In this document: positions 1 to 11,900 of the stretch, piece after piece
Numbering within the stretch: position 1 is the first letter of the stretch
Layout: every line of letters starts with the position of its first letter
Notes under the pieces: model-generated
Databases searched by the model: none
The model's input: the letters and a program-made list of their open reading frames with translations, nothing else
What the model was told of the DNA's origin: nothing
Translations under genes and position numbers: made by a program
From: [Phialemoniopsis] sp. UDSM-2020
Lineage: Eukaryota; Ascomycota; Sordariomycetes; Thyridiales; Thyridiaceae
Direction: 5' to 3'
NCBI GenBank assembly: GCA_018873225.1
Contig: JAEILZ010000001.1
Coordinates: forward strand, 3,844,001-3,908,000
DNA length: 64,000 nt

Positions 1-268
1 AATCGAGGTTGCACACTTTATCAGGGTTGATACTAGACATGTCGTTTTCTTCGAGGCTCAAGCGCGAGTCTGCAGTTGTTCTCTGAAAGCTCACGTATTA
101 CTTGGAAATCTATGAGACGCCAACGATTGCATGTCTATGCAATATCGACACAATGGTCTAGAATCTTATGTCTAAAGGAAAGGACTCGCATAATATGTCA
201 GACGACCCCACATCCCCTGCTCTCGTCTCCCAGCCCTTGTCGCCGAAAGGCACGTCTGAAAAGCTGGC
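1..268. other. Window edge, 3' flank of the oxidoreductase gene
   Basis: No supportable gene is seen here. The stretch lies downstream of the minus-strand flavin oxidoreductase and probably holds its 3' UTR and terminator. Short open frames have no recognisable content. Confidence 0.5.
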
Positions 269-1636
269 CTAGATTTTGAAACTGCGCGGCCACTCTCCAC
301 GTTCATACTGCTTCGGCCAAGTGACCTTGACGTTGAGCTGACGAGCGGTCTTGAGAACGAACTCGGGTTCTCGCAACAGGTGCCTCGCGACCAGGATCAA
401 GTCTGCCTGAGTGGTCTGTCCATGCTCCTCCTCAATCTCGATTGTGCCCTTCTTTGCGGCCTCCTCGTTGAGCTTATGACCAGCCTGCACAATTGATCGC
501 GCCATCTCGGCGTTGGAGATCATGCCCACTGCACCGATGAGCAGCTTCTTCCCTTCTGCCTCGATGGCCTCCCGGACCTTGCCAGCGAGGCTGACCTGGT
601 AGTAAGGGTGGATGTCAATCTTTTGCTGTGCGTTGTTGCCGCCAGAGCTGACGTCCAAGAGGTCAACCCCATGGTCGGGAAGCAGCTTGGCCAGCTGGAT
701 GCTGTCCTCGATAGTCCAGCTCTCCTGGCCACTCCACTCCATCCACTCCGTGCCCGAGATGCGCAAGAAAAGCGGCATTGACTCCGGGATGACAGCTCGG
801 ACAGCATCGACGACCTCGAGTACAATTCGCGTCCGGTTCTCGAAGCTGCCGCCATACTTGTCTGTTCGCCTCTGCAAAAGAGTTAGTACATCACACTCTG
901 TTACAATGTTTCAAGCAAAGGGACCTACGTTGGAAATTGGCGAGAGGAACGAAGAAATCAGATAGCCGTGCGCGCCGTGGATCTCGATCACATCGATACC
1001 CGCAGCCACCGCTCTCTTGGCCGCAGCCGCAAAGCCCTCCACGACCTCCCCGATCTGAGCCATGGTCATCTCCTTCGGGTGCGCCCAGCCTTCCGAGTCC
1101 CAGGGGATGGCGCTCGGAGCCCAGCAGTTGTCGGGCCAGCCGCCGACCTCGGGCCCGGCTAGGTTCTTGGCCTCGACCTTGGCCGCCCAAATGGGGGCGG
1201 TACTGGCCTTGCGCCCGGCGTGCGCGATCTGGATGCCGGCCTTTTGGCCCTGCGAGTGGATGTAGTCGACCACGCGCTTCAGCGGCGCGATCTGGCTGTC
1301 CTTCCAGAGACCAGAGTCCGCTGGGCTGATGCGACCATTGGGCGTGACCGCAGTAGCCTCCACGATGGTCAAGGCAACGCCTCGCAACGCAAAGGCGCCC
1401 AGGTGCACGAGATGAAAGTCCGTGAGATGTCCATCGTCGGCAGAGTACATGCACATGGGTGAGGCGGCGAAGCGATTCTGGACCGTAAGTCCACGGATCG
1501 TCAGCGGCTTGAAAAGCGTTGGCAGCTCGGCATCGTTGGAGGCAACTGCGGTGCCGACCGGCGGATCTTGGGCCGGGGTGTAGAAAGGCACGCCTGGGGC
1601 GCCGGGGCTGATTCTCTTCTGGTTGTCCACCGTCAT
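269..1636 (-). CDS. NADH:flavin oxidoreductase, Old Yellow Enzyme family (YqjM-like)
   Basis: A FMN-dependent ene-reductase type TIM barrel, expected to reduce activated C=C bonds with NAD(P)H; the natural substrate is not predictable. There are two exons, 1636-929 and 871-269, separated by a 57-bp intron (872-928, GTAGGT...CAG, with a TACTAAC branch point). The joined product is 436 aa, in phase 0. Motifs seen are FKPLTIRGLTVQNRF and the SPMCMYSA segment near the N-terminus (a Cys at this place is typical of class III/YqjM OYEs), then IHGAHGYLISSFLSPISN joined across the intron to RRTDKYGGSFENRTR, the FMN and substrate-binding core. The start is the ATG of MTVDNQKR. There is no signal peptide, so it is probably cytosolic. 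It does not sit in a recognisable biosynthetic cluster. Family assignment is firm; substrate is unknown. Confidence 0.92.
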
Positions 1637-3317
1637 CTTTGCTGTGAGTATGAGGTTGTCAGGGACGTAGACGGATTTCGCTGGTGTTTCTGAATCCTCG
1701 GTATCGTAAAAGAGAGTAGGAACTCAACCAAGTGCACTTGCAACAGGCTGGTTTAATAATGATGACGAAAAGTCTAGCAAAATGCCTTCCGTTCCTGCGC
1801 TTTATAATTTCTCGAGCTGGCGAATCTACAGAGTCGAAAGAGGGAAAAAATTGACACGGCGCATTGAGAAAGAACGGCCAAGACTTCGATTTCTAAAGGG
1901 TTGATTTCCAATCACTTCATGCACACACACCAAAAGAACGATACCGGACTGCAAGACGACGGTCCTCGAGCCCGCATTGTCTGTTCGGCAATTACTTGGC
2001 CGTGTGGGGGTAGGTTATTCCCGATAGAGCATTTGACGCAATCGACATGATTCCAAAGAGACAAACAGCCTATCTGCTAAAGGACCATAAACATTTCGCC
2101 ATTCGCTATTTTAGCAACAGCGGGTAGTTGGACGGTCCGTCTGAGGGTACGGCCCCGGGGCGTTGACATCCGTATAGTTTGCGGATATGCTCGTCTTACA
2201 TCTGACATCCCAGGGCATTCGTCGGTTCGGTGCGCCAAGGACCGGATGCCGAAGCTGTGAGGAGTATCTCGCGCAGCAATCCCTCCGTCTACTTGGCAGG
2301 GAAACCCCCCATAAATTGGCGATGACAAATCCAGGCCATTCCCAAGCTTTGCACCTGCATGAAAAAGCTCGATAAGTCAGCAAAAATTACGAGGTTTCTG
2401 AATCTAGAGGCCATTGACACAGTTTCAACATCGCCTCTTGGTTGATAGAGCAAAAATAGATTGTCGGTCTGACCGTGTCTCGTCTTAGAAATTGGCAGTT
2501 TCGGTCCAACTCGCACCAAGCTGATATTTCGTCCGTCCGTGTTATTATTACAAGTCGTTGTCACCGGACAGAGCGACTACCGACCCACAGAAGAACACAA
2601 GACACGGACACGACCGAAACGGGCGAGGCGAATGGTACGCTTTCGAAGCGAGCTTTCCCAATGCCAAAGGAGGTTGCAATTGTGGATTGGTTCCCAGTGG
2701 TGAGGTTGAGGCTATTGTCACACTACAAGCGACTAGTTCCTTGAAATTCCTTCGATGGAACGCCCGACACGAACAACGTCGCGACGGGTATCTAGCCAGG
2801 AATAGAAGCCCAGAGAGGTGTTAACCGTTCTTTGACTAGACAGCGTACAGCGTGCCAATTTTTCCAGGAGTTCGGCTCACGGTTACCAAAGATGTGGAGG
2901 CTGTCAGGACTGAAAAGGGGTAAGGTTGGGGAAACCTGAAGCAGCCAGGGTTTGCTCGCAGGGTCTGCACGGGCTCCCGGGCCAGGATTCACTATGGCGG
3001 CCACCCCTGCATCTCCTCTTGGTTGAAACAAGCCTGCCCCCGAAACGAAACGTGATAATCAAGGGTGAAGCTTCCAAACCCACCGCACTGTAACCTCTGG
3101 AGCTATCCTTCGGTAACTTGCCGAAGCCCGCCCAGGTCACGATGGCGTACATATTCCCCTTTATACCCCCCCGCGATCGCGCGCTCTTCGTCCCATCATG
3201 GTACGATGATCAAGCGATGAGCAGCCGGGAACAAGACGATCTTATTGCCTTCCTACTGTAGTTCCCAAGTCGCCGTGTCGAATCGGAGCATATCAGATAA
3301 CAATCAGCCAACCAACC
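1637..3317. other. Intergenic, oxidoreductase to BTB gene (1.7 kb)
   Basis: This is the divergent 5' flank of the flavin oxidoreductase (-) and the BTB protein (+). Several open frames of 60-90 codons occur on both strands, but none shows a family motif, a start context or splice structure, so no gene is called. It probably holds both promoters. Confidence 0.4.
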
Positions 3318-4589
3318 ATGAGGAAATGGGCAGACCGGAGGAGGGCCGTGATGGGCTCGTAAGTACTTTGGCTTGCTCCAATACTGCTGTGTCTGCTCAG
3401 AACTGACAGTCCTTTGCTTAGACCCAAACCCTTTGACGACGAGACTGTTCTTGTTCTCGTAGGTCCGGAGAAGGCGGAGTTCACAGTGCAGAAGAAGCTT
3501 CTGTGTACCACAAGCGCATACTTCAGAGATGTCCTTGATGCTATACCGTCGGCAGTGCTGCCCTCGCCGCCGCCATCCAACAGGTGCAGTCCAGAGCCAG
3601 ATGGACGCCCCAGCAACGATCCTATTTCAGGTTCGCACGAGAGTCTAGTCATGTGGCTGTCAAACGAGAACTCCGACATGTTTGACCTGTTCATCCTGTG
3701 GCTATACCACCACCAGGGCTTCCAACAATCACAATCACAAGCAGGCATCCCGCGGTCAGCATTCATTGACGATGCGGCCATCGCCAGCGCAGGTCAAGAT
3801 GCGGGATCGCCATCACCGACCAACTGCAAACGATTTCGGGCACTCCACTGGAGTCTGGTACGGTTACACCTCTTCGCGGCGCAGATCGACTTGCCTGCAC
3901 TGCAGGACACCGCAATGGATGCTTTACAAGATCTGCATCTGCGATGCGACTGGGACGTCGCCCCGAGACTCCTAACATTACTGTACTCGGACGCGAGCCG
4001 CGTCAACGACGGCGAGGAGGATGAGGACTCGTCGGTGACGCCCGCGACGGCCTGCCGGCTGCGCAAGTGGGCCGTGGCCATGCTGGCCTTCGCGCTGAGC
4101 GGCTGCCTCGCCGGGTGCGGCAGCAACAGCGCCGACGGTGTCGTGGCCGACGGCCAGTTCCAGGGCCTTCTCGAGCGCTTGCCCGAGTTGAAGGACGAGT
4201 ACGCAGGCCACCTGACCAAGATGGCGGCCAGCAAGGCCGACGTGCGGATAAAGAATCCGCAGCTGCGTCTGCCGGAGAACCACCTACGCAACGAAGAGCG
4301 GCACTTTGGCTTCAGGCAATGCTCCTTCCACAGCCACCGCAAGGTCGTCGGCCAGGGCCGGTGCACGCATGCCAAGGCGTCCTTCTTGCAGCAGAGCGGT
4401 CGTCTGTCGCCGACGTGGGAGCTCACGACGTCGCAGTGCGAGCCGCACGGGTCCTCGGACGGGTTCGAGAGCAGTGGGCGAGGCCTGGCCGTGCTTACAG
4501 AGTGCGACTCGCCGTCCTCCGAGGACGTCCCACCGCTGGTGTCGCCCCTGCCGGCCAAGGGCTCGGTGTCGTTCTTGGACCTGGACTGA
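3318..4589 (+). CDS. BTB/POZ domain protein
   Basis: Two exons are proposed: 3318-3358, coding only 13 codons plus two bases, and 3422-4589, with intron 3359-3421 (GTAAGT...TTAG). The join gives MRKWADRRRAVMGS followed by PKPFDDETVLVLVG, 402 aa in all. Residues about 18-115 match a fungal BTB/POZ domain: VLVLVGPEKAEFTVQKKLL, then CTTSAYFRDVLD, then MFDLFILWLYHH, the usual A-helix, B-strand and exposed hydrophobic order. The rest is helical and then Ser/Pro-rich, with no kelch, BACK or zinc-finger unit recognised. Fungal proteins of this kind are often of unknown role; some act as Cullin-3 adaptors. No ATG opens the second exon in frame before the conserved part, which is why the short first exon is preferred. 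Confidence 0.75.
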
Positions 4590-5587
4590 AGGACCTAGAC
4601 GCCCGGTTTTGATGATGTCTACGACTTGTACGATGTACGACTTTTCTTCTGTTGCTGTTGCTGTTGCTGTTGCCGTTGTACTTGATCATTTTCAGGAGTT
4701 TTATATCCTTTTGTATGCGAAAAGGGGTCCCAGGCTTTTTATTAGAGGATTGTTGATGTTTCTTTTGTCTGGAGGATTCGACATCTTTGTCCGACCGAGG
4801 CGGAGAGTCTGGTTGTTGCTTTTTCTAGTTAGCGATGCATCAAGCTAGCGAGCCTGGCAGGTTTCAGTGCCATGTACGATCTTGGAAAACAAAACATTGA
4901 TCGGGATAATCAGATAGTAGCAAACTCGATATAGAGTAATCATCAAAATTATGTCTTACATAAGTAGATGCTCAACGTACTTTCACGGATGCTTGACCTC
5001 TGAGAACATCATCAGCATCCAACCATGCAAGAAGCTAGCGTAAGCTTGCAGTGGCTTCCGGTGGTATGCTAGCGGTTGCTCCCGCTGTCGGGTGGCTTGC
5101 GGGGTCGATTCACGGGGCTCATCTAGCGGCCTGGCCGATCCGTGGTGTGGGGTTCCAGTCTAAATAAATGCTTCGCCCCCAACAGCCTCAATCAAGGTCA
5201 GGCGAACAGGCATCCATGACCACTCCCATGTGATCCCATCGCCAAAGCCTGTCAGGCACCGAAAAATGAGCCATGTGAATGCTTCTATTCCGAGTATTCG
5301 CCATGCCTGGCTGGGAGACTCATCCCCACATAGAGATCTAGGCACGGGGATCTCTTATGGCGGCTCTTGTGGCCAGTCATCTGAGCGCTGCCCCTTTGAG
5401 TGTTGGTCAGGCATAGGCTGCGCATGAGGCTTCGTGCATGTTGGTTTGCCCGAATGACGCACAGCGCGTAACCAACAAGGGACCTCAAATCGAATTAAAA
5501 CTGTTGTCAGAGGTGGTAACCTATTTCCGAAATGAAACTCGTCTTGTCCATTCATCTGAAATTCGCTTTGAAAGGGAAGAGGTCAAA
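4590..5587. other. Intergenic with short TGTTGC repeat
   Basis: About 1 kb between the BTB gene and the DUF6601-like gene. A short imperfect hexanucleotide run (TGTTGC, about four to five copies) lies near 4648-4677, just after the BTB stop and probably in its 3' UTR. Nothing else is recognised. The frame of the next gene stays open upstream to 5438. Confidence 0.4.
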
Positions 5588-6673
5588 ATGGAACAATCTC
5601 GATGTCTCACCGAGACGCACTCTCCATTCACACTCAACATGAACGAGGTATCGACAGATCCTGCAATGGCTGTGGCCTCTCCGGATTTAGAATCTCTGCT
5701 GCCTGCCTCATACCACACCGCCGACAACAAGCAACTCGAGGCCCCCCGCCTCTACTCGGCAGCACATCTCCAGAACGAGTTGGGTATGGCCCAGCTCGAT
5801 GGCTTTTCCCACTGGTTCTGGCTGCTCAGCTCTCCGGACCTGCCCCGGCCGCTCCATGACTGTGCCTTTCTCGGGCGCCGTATCCGTGTCACGGAGAGCA
5901 TGGACCGCCACCTCGGCCTCGACAAGACCAACCAGCTGTACCTCAAGCCTATCCCGCGCCTCATCCTCGACCCTCGCTTCTGGACCGACATCCTCCCCAC
6001 GGCGGTCCCCTGCTCCTGCTCCCCCGGCAAGGACCCGCAGGAGCCGGCCTCCCAGACGGCAGAGGACGTCGAGCCCTGCGCCCGCCGCCGCCTGCGCTCC
6101 TGCGCCCTGGGCCTGCTCTACTCGTACGCCGCCCTCGTCTCCCACGAGTCCGACTACCACCTCGCGCGCGAGCACCACCTGCTCCCGCACGGCGTCGCCT
6201 GGCCCGCCTGGCGCGTCTTCGTCTCCCAGCTGCTCGCCGACGCCGAGATCCGCGCCAAGGTGCACCGGCGCTTCCTCTACGGCGAGCTGCGCCTGCGCCG
6301 CCTGCGCGAGATGGGCCAGCTGTGGCGCGGCGGCGTCCTGCGCGTCATCGTCGGGCGGCTCGACCGCTTCGCCGGCTTCTTCCAGGACAACGTGCGCTGG
6401 CTCGCGTCGCTCGTCGCCTTCATCGCCGTCGTGCTGTCGGCGCTGCAGGTCGGGCTCGAGACCAACGCGCTCATGGACGACCCGACGTTCCAGGCCTTCT
6501 CGTACGGCTTCACCGTCTTCTCGCTCGTCGGGCCGCTCGGGGTGATGCTGGGCTTTGGTTTGTATTGGGGTCTGTACGTGCCGTATTACCTGGCGTTGAA
6601 CTTGCTTGCCGTCAAGAGGGGGGAGAAGAGGGCGATGAAGTCACTGCGAAAGGGACCCGATGATGGAGTGTAG
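5588..6673 (+). CDS. Two-helix membrane protein, DUF6601-like
   Basis: Single exon, 361 aa from the ATG of MEQSRCLTETHS. In-frame ATGs also occur at 5639 (MNEVSTD) and upstream at 5438, so the start is uncertain. The N-terminal half is soluble and carries the conserved-looking segment LYLKPIPRLILDPRFW followed by a Cys-rich loop and RSCALGLLYSYAALVSHESDY. The C-terminus holds two hydrophobic segments, about residues 270-290 (WLASLVAFIAVVLSALQVGL) and 305-335 (a Gly-rich stretch ending near YYLALNLL). This arrangement recalls fungal DUF6601 proteins, a family of unknown function; the assignment is from memory. It converges on the Zn2Cys6 gene with only 88 bp between the stops. Confidence 0.8.
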   Translation: MEQSRCLTETHSPFTLNMNEVSTDPAMAVASPDLESLLPASYHTADNKQLEAPRLYSAAHLQNELGMAQLDGFSHWFWLLSSPDLPRPLHDCAFLGRRIRVTESMDRHLGLDKTNQLYLKPIPRLILDPRFWTDILPTAVPCSCSPGKDPQEPASQTAEDVEPCARRRLRSCALGLLYSYAALVSHESDYHLAREHHLLPHGVAWPAWRVFVSQLLADAEIRAKVHRRFLYGELRLRRLREMGQLWRGGVLRVIVGRLDRFAGFFQDNVRWLASLVAFIAVVLSALQVGLETNALMDDPTFQAFSYGFTVFSLVGPLGVMLGFGLYWGLYVPYYLALNLLAVKRGEKRAMKSLRKGPDDGV

Positions 6674-6761
6674 AGATAGCTTTGTGTGCGTTTGTGTGCC
6701 AAGAGATACCCTGTTGTTGTTACATTTTGACTATAAAGACTGTTTACATGCCATTTCTATC

Positions 6762-8935
6762 TCAAGCAAAAACGCCCCCTAAGAGTTCGTTGTCCAAGAC
6801 CATCAAGCCCGCCGTCTGCGGCGCATCTTGTTGCATCAAAGCCATGTTATCGTCCGCCCAGATCATGTCGTGCTTGCCAACCAGCACCACCTGCTCGATA
6901 TCGTCTGCCGTTTCCAAGACCCGTGGGAGTAGTAGTTGGCCAGATTTCAAACTCCTCAAACAGCTACATAGAATCGACAGCCCCGTGAATTCTTTGAAGT
7001 GACAGACGGAGCGGCAGGCCCGGTCACGAACGGCCGCCATACTGAGTCGGAGTGCTGACAAGACATCATCTGTGCATGGCAGGCCTTTCGTTGCCATACC
7101 GTCGAGGTCGTTGCGCCGCAGGCTCACGATAACGTATATCATCGCCACCGAGAAGTCGTCGTGGCAGAGATCGACGAGCCAGTTGTGTTGCCGCTGCTCG
7201 GTTTCGTGGTGGCCTCCGATCATTGTAGGCGAGGAGTGGACCGAGTGCGCAATCTGAGAGGTACTGCTGCCGCTCGTCTCGCTGGGGCAGGCAGAGTAGG
7301 GGGAAGACCATGCGTGTTGGATGTCCAGCAGAGCCATGGCACTCTTCAGCGAAGCGCACCTGGACTTGGCGCCTTGGTCCCCAGTCCTGCCGCTGCTGTG
7401 TGCGTGGTGCAGAGCCAGGAGTGTGCGGTGCATTAGGACTTTGAGAAATTGAAGTCGGCAATTTGCCTTGCTCGAGTGCTCAAAACCAAGGTGTGCGTCT
7501 GAGAGCATGGCTGCCTCTGCGTCCCTGAGTTGCTCTCGGATTTTGGCGTGCCACTCGCAGATCCGAGTATACTCCATGGGTGGTCTGACGAGAGAGTTGA
7601 CTGTGTTGACGATCTCTGCAAGAAGCGGAATGACCTCTGCAAGCTTTGTGTGGTAGATCAGATCTGTGGAGGTGTATGAGCCAGCCCAACACTCTTCTGT
7701 GGACCATGAGCTTCCAGATCCGAAATGAGAGACCGTTGGCTCGATTTTCATGGGCTGCTCTACATCCCAATCGAGATAGAGATGTGAAGTGCCAGCTCTC
7801 ATTGCAACATCGAGATCGAGGAGCTGCAGCGTGAACCACAGCTTCTTGCGCATCTCGGCTTCAAACGGAGAAATGTCCGGGAAAAGACTTGTGGACCGGT
7901 GAAGTTGCAATGAAATTGCCATTCTGGTAGCAAAGCCCATTGCATAGGTCAATTGCTGGGGATCTCCTCCCCTGAGTTCGGTGAGCTGAGCGATGGCCAT
8001 CATGCACAAGGTGCGGAGGGTGGTCATGTCAGGTGCAGCCATGAATGGAGATCTGGACAGAGATAGTTGTGCCGACTCGAGGAAGAATTCGGTCCATTGA
8101 GATTTGGAACGACCAGCACCGTCGAGAACGTAATCAGGCGTTGATTGCGCTCCCAGAGCGAGCATCATCAATAGCTGGGCAAGCCAGCCATCCAAGACGC
8201 CATGTCGGTTCTTCCAGAAATACTCCAATTCGTTCTGGACGAGAAGCGGGTGGAGTAGACTATGGGTGATCTCTATGCTGTTCATGTAGCTCGAAACTAG
8301 TGCTTCGACTACATGTCGAGGCGGCAGGCTGTCTATGATCTGCGTCTTGGTTGCAGCGTAGGGGGAAGAGTTGCTGAAGGGATAGTTCATGCCGCTCAAG
8401 GCCGGGAAGAGGAACTTCAGGTTCTTGATCTGGCGGTATCTTGGCGCCCACTGGGAGTCAGTACCAAATATGAAAGGTACGGCTTCTTCGAACTAATTGC
8501 AACCCGGTAAGCTTTTGGTGAACTCGTGTATCGTCATGGCAGTCCATGACTTACCTCAGCAGCGGCTGTGGTCCAGTGTGTCGTGCCGTGACCTTGGATC
8601 TTGCTGCTGGCAGGAGAGACGTGGGGTTTGATATTCTGTTTGGCAGCACTTCGGGGCGGTGTCCTTGCCGGCGTTTCGCGCTCAGGAGTGGCGCCTGGCT
8701 TTGGGCTCGCAGGAAATGGCTGATAGACGCAGTCATCGGCATTGCCAGATGCAATACAGCGGCTGCAAGGCAGTCGTTTGTCACATTTCAGCTTGCGCTT
8801 GTGGCATGGGATGCAGACAAAGACTCTTCGGTTCCGCTTCTGAGACCGTGGGTTGCCTTCGGGGGATGTGTTGTTTGGGTCCAATATGGAGAAGGTGGAA
8901 AAGTATCCAGCAGGAGGCTCGGGAGACATGGTCAT
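6762..8935 (-). CDS. Zn2Cys6 fungal-specific transcription factor
   Basis: Two exons, 8935-8555 (127 codons) and 8492-6762, with a 62-bp intron 8493-8554 (GTAAGT...TTAG), phase 0, giving 703 aa. Residues 41-69 form a binuclear zinc cluster CX2CX6CX5CX2CX8C (Cys 41, 44, 51, 57, 60, 69) with the basic stretch HKRKLKCDKRLPC, preceded by a basic arm RSQKRNRR. After a Ser/Pro linker, the large C-terminal part has the order of a fungal-specific transcription factor (middle homology) domain, for example LLMMLALGAQSTP and KLWFTLQLLDLDVAMRAG. It is a nuclear DNA-binding regulator; the target pathway cannot be read from sequence. Its neighbours give no metabolic cluster. The start ATG (MTMSPEPP) is the first after the upstream flank. 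Confidence 0.9.
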
Positions 8936-11900
8936 GATCTCTTTGTATTAGTTGGGCATAACCAATGCTATTGATGTTTGTCAGTTGGGTGGTGAAAAAG
9001 ATGACTGGCAGGTCAGACTTACATGAGATCGAGTGCGAGAGCTAGGTCGACATTATATAACGAAGGCTGATGTCGGCCCAAGCTGTAATTCGAGACGAGG
9101 AGTATACTGTATAGTCGGGACCCCTCCTCATCTAGACAAAAATAGTGGTCATAATCAACAAGAGGTGGCGTGGGTTTAAGCAGGGGACGTGTTTCTGCAG
9201 GCAAGCATCGTAGGTACCACCAGTATAAGTCAGCCGTTTATATTCCACTCCAAGACATGGCCGAGAAAGATGCGGTAGGATCGCTTCGACCATGGTAGGA
9301 CCCATGAACAAGACCCAGACTTTTGACGTCCCCGAGGGGGGCCGCCCTACGAGGCAGGGCAAGCGGGAGGTGGTGCGGGGGGTGCAAGGGTAGGCAAGGG
9401 TAGCTGCCGGCCGCCATGCATCGACGGATCCAAGGATGGATACTTGGTGATATTCCCAGGTCCAGCCTATCGGGATCGATCGATAATGGGATTCAGGGTA
9501 TACACATACACTAGGTGCCGCGGAGGGGACGAACGCTGCCATGGCGGCGGCCGTTGGAAAGCAGCAAGCAAGCCTTCAGCCGGTGCATCCGCATCCGCCA
9601 GGGATGTGTTAATGACGACGCCAACATCCAACATCTGTGGACTACACTCTGCCGTTGAGGCTGGATCAAAGCGAATTTCGGCCCAGGTACCGAGAGCTGG
9701 GGGTTGTCAATCAGTCTGACATACATGAATGCCATTCACGTGGAAGGTACAAGGCATTGGTCGCTATTATGGACGGACACTGATATCCTCCGTCTTGTTT
9801 CCGCATCACCATCACGACCCCCGGAAAGTCTCGACCAAAGCAGTAAACAATTCGACATCATGGCTTGTTCACCTAATCTTCAATTTTCACCGGTTGCAAG
9901 GGCGCAAAAGACCCCAGTTTGACCGTCACCTTCCCTTTACCTGCTTGCTTGGTGATCTCACGGTGGTGAGCATCACAAGAAGGATCAGTCAGGGCTGATG
10001 AAACACCCCGGTCACCACAGTGCTCTGTGGTCCAGCAGGGACGGCAGCCTGGAAGGGCATAATCTGGCCTTTCAGTGAGCAATTAAAGATTGATTGGGCG
10101 CGACAAAGCCACCAGAAACGTCATGAGGACGGCCTCCTCGTCAGTTGCGGTTGTGTGGTGCTTGGGGGGTGGGAGAGAGAGAGGGAGAGGGGGCAAAAAC
10201 CACCGGTCGCCGTCGCATCCATCCCGCGACACAAGGACCGCGCATGGAAGACCAGGGATCACGGCATGTTTTCGGCTCCGCCTTTCCCCCTAAATTCGCA
10301 ACAAGTCCGAGCCTAAACATGCGAGGTTCGAGTGTCGCTGCAAATTTCGCACCCTACCACTGCCTACCTGCCCGCCAGCCATAAAGCCATAGACCGCCTC
10401 TGATACGTTGACATACGCATTCAACACCATGACGCCGCCGGCCAAGAAGCGGTGACAGTCGAGCACAAGGCCGCCGCAGCGTTACTGGCGGTTAACCCGC
10501 AGCTCACCGGCTCCGGAAGGACGTCTGCTCCCGACACCTGCCCCCAAAGCCCAGACCAATGACATGTCTTGGGGGCCAAAATAGAATACGGAATTGCGCA
10601 TAGCTATTCCTCGAGGCGCGACCCCGTCTGTTGGCTCATTAAGGTTTTAGGCTTCTGGATTTTCGAGATGCTCCGCCGTGCACTACGCCCGGCGGAAACA
10701 AGTGTCAGATCCCAGATGGTTTGCAACTCTTCCCTGGTCCCTGTCCATCCAAGACGAACTGCGGAGCTGACCAGAGCGAGTCCGAGCATAAGAGAGCCAA
10801 TGAGACGCTGCTGACTCTCCAAATCTGGACCAAACACCCATGTTAGAGCATCCAGATTCTCTCAAAATATAGCTGTACTCAGATTAATTGAGTTACCTAG
10901 CACCGCCTCCTCCATAGAGCGACGAGACTTGTTTTACCTACCCACTGCACCACTCTCACACCACCACCTTTGTCCTGTACCGCGCTTCTTTTCTAGATCT
11001 CGCAAGCTTTTCCATCTACCACATCTCGTCCGCGTCTCTCCTCACCGATGCTTTAGCGCTCGTCCCGCGCTTCCGTGGGCTCCCTCTTGACGACATACTT
11101 GTACATGGGCATGATGTTTCCCCTACATGAATTGGCAATCTCTGAGTCAGCTTGGCCCCTCCTTTCAGCATGCCGTGGCATCTACAAGAACCATGCATAT
11201 CGTTATTGAAACCCTTCGATACTCCTCTACCTGACATGTTGACCAAAGTTGCTTGTTGAAATTGGCAGGCCAAGCTCGCCTGATCATCTGGGTCATGACG
11301 GATGAACCTTTGGGACCACACCGCGTATGCGCTGACGGCAAATGGCAAGGCAGAATGAGTAGTTGTTGCCACGATACACGACATCTTTGGGACGAGGTGT
11401 GATTCAACATAGCATCGATCAACCGAGACAGCCGAAGCTCTGACTGCGAATGAGTCGACATGGGCCCAAATCATGAGAAATGAGATTGTATCTCCGACCA
11501 CAACACCGCCTCAGCTGGTGTTCCCATCTTGTTTCCTGACGCCGACAGACAGGACTCCCGGGCCTCGAATTAACCTTATCAAGATGCAGAAGTGGGACGC
11601 CAATGCTTACGAGATCAATCTCATCACCGTCATCCTGTCAATTCCTTCTCCCATTGGCTACAGGCTTTCCATCCCAATGTCTTAGATTGTTTGCTTCGAC
11701 ATTTGCCCCAATCGTGACGTCGTTTGCTCCCAGGTGTCGGCCGCTGGCCCCCTTGCCATGGTTGGTCATCTCGTAGTTGAACAAAGTCGGTACGCTGAAG
11801 CCTGCAGAGAGGGTCTGCGTCGTTGTCGAAGCCATATCAAGCGACTGTCGAGCCTTGACACAGAGAAGTTCAGAACAGCGTGGATTTAATTGCGCTGCTA

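Noticed and set aside
5708..6545. Long open frames on both strands inside the DUF6601-like gene
   Set aside because: Very GC-rich codon use leaves alternative frames open; they read Arg/Ala/Ser-rich low-complexity sequence. The chosen frame has membrane helices and conserved-looking motifs.
11016..11501. 161-codon minus-strand open frame as an intact gene
   Set aside because: The sequence has no recognisable domain and overlaps another equally plausible frame; only fragments nearby look coding-like, so no complete gene was called.
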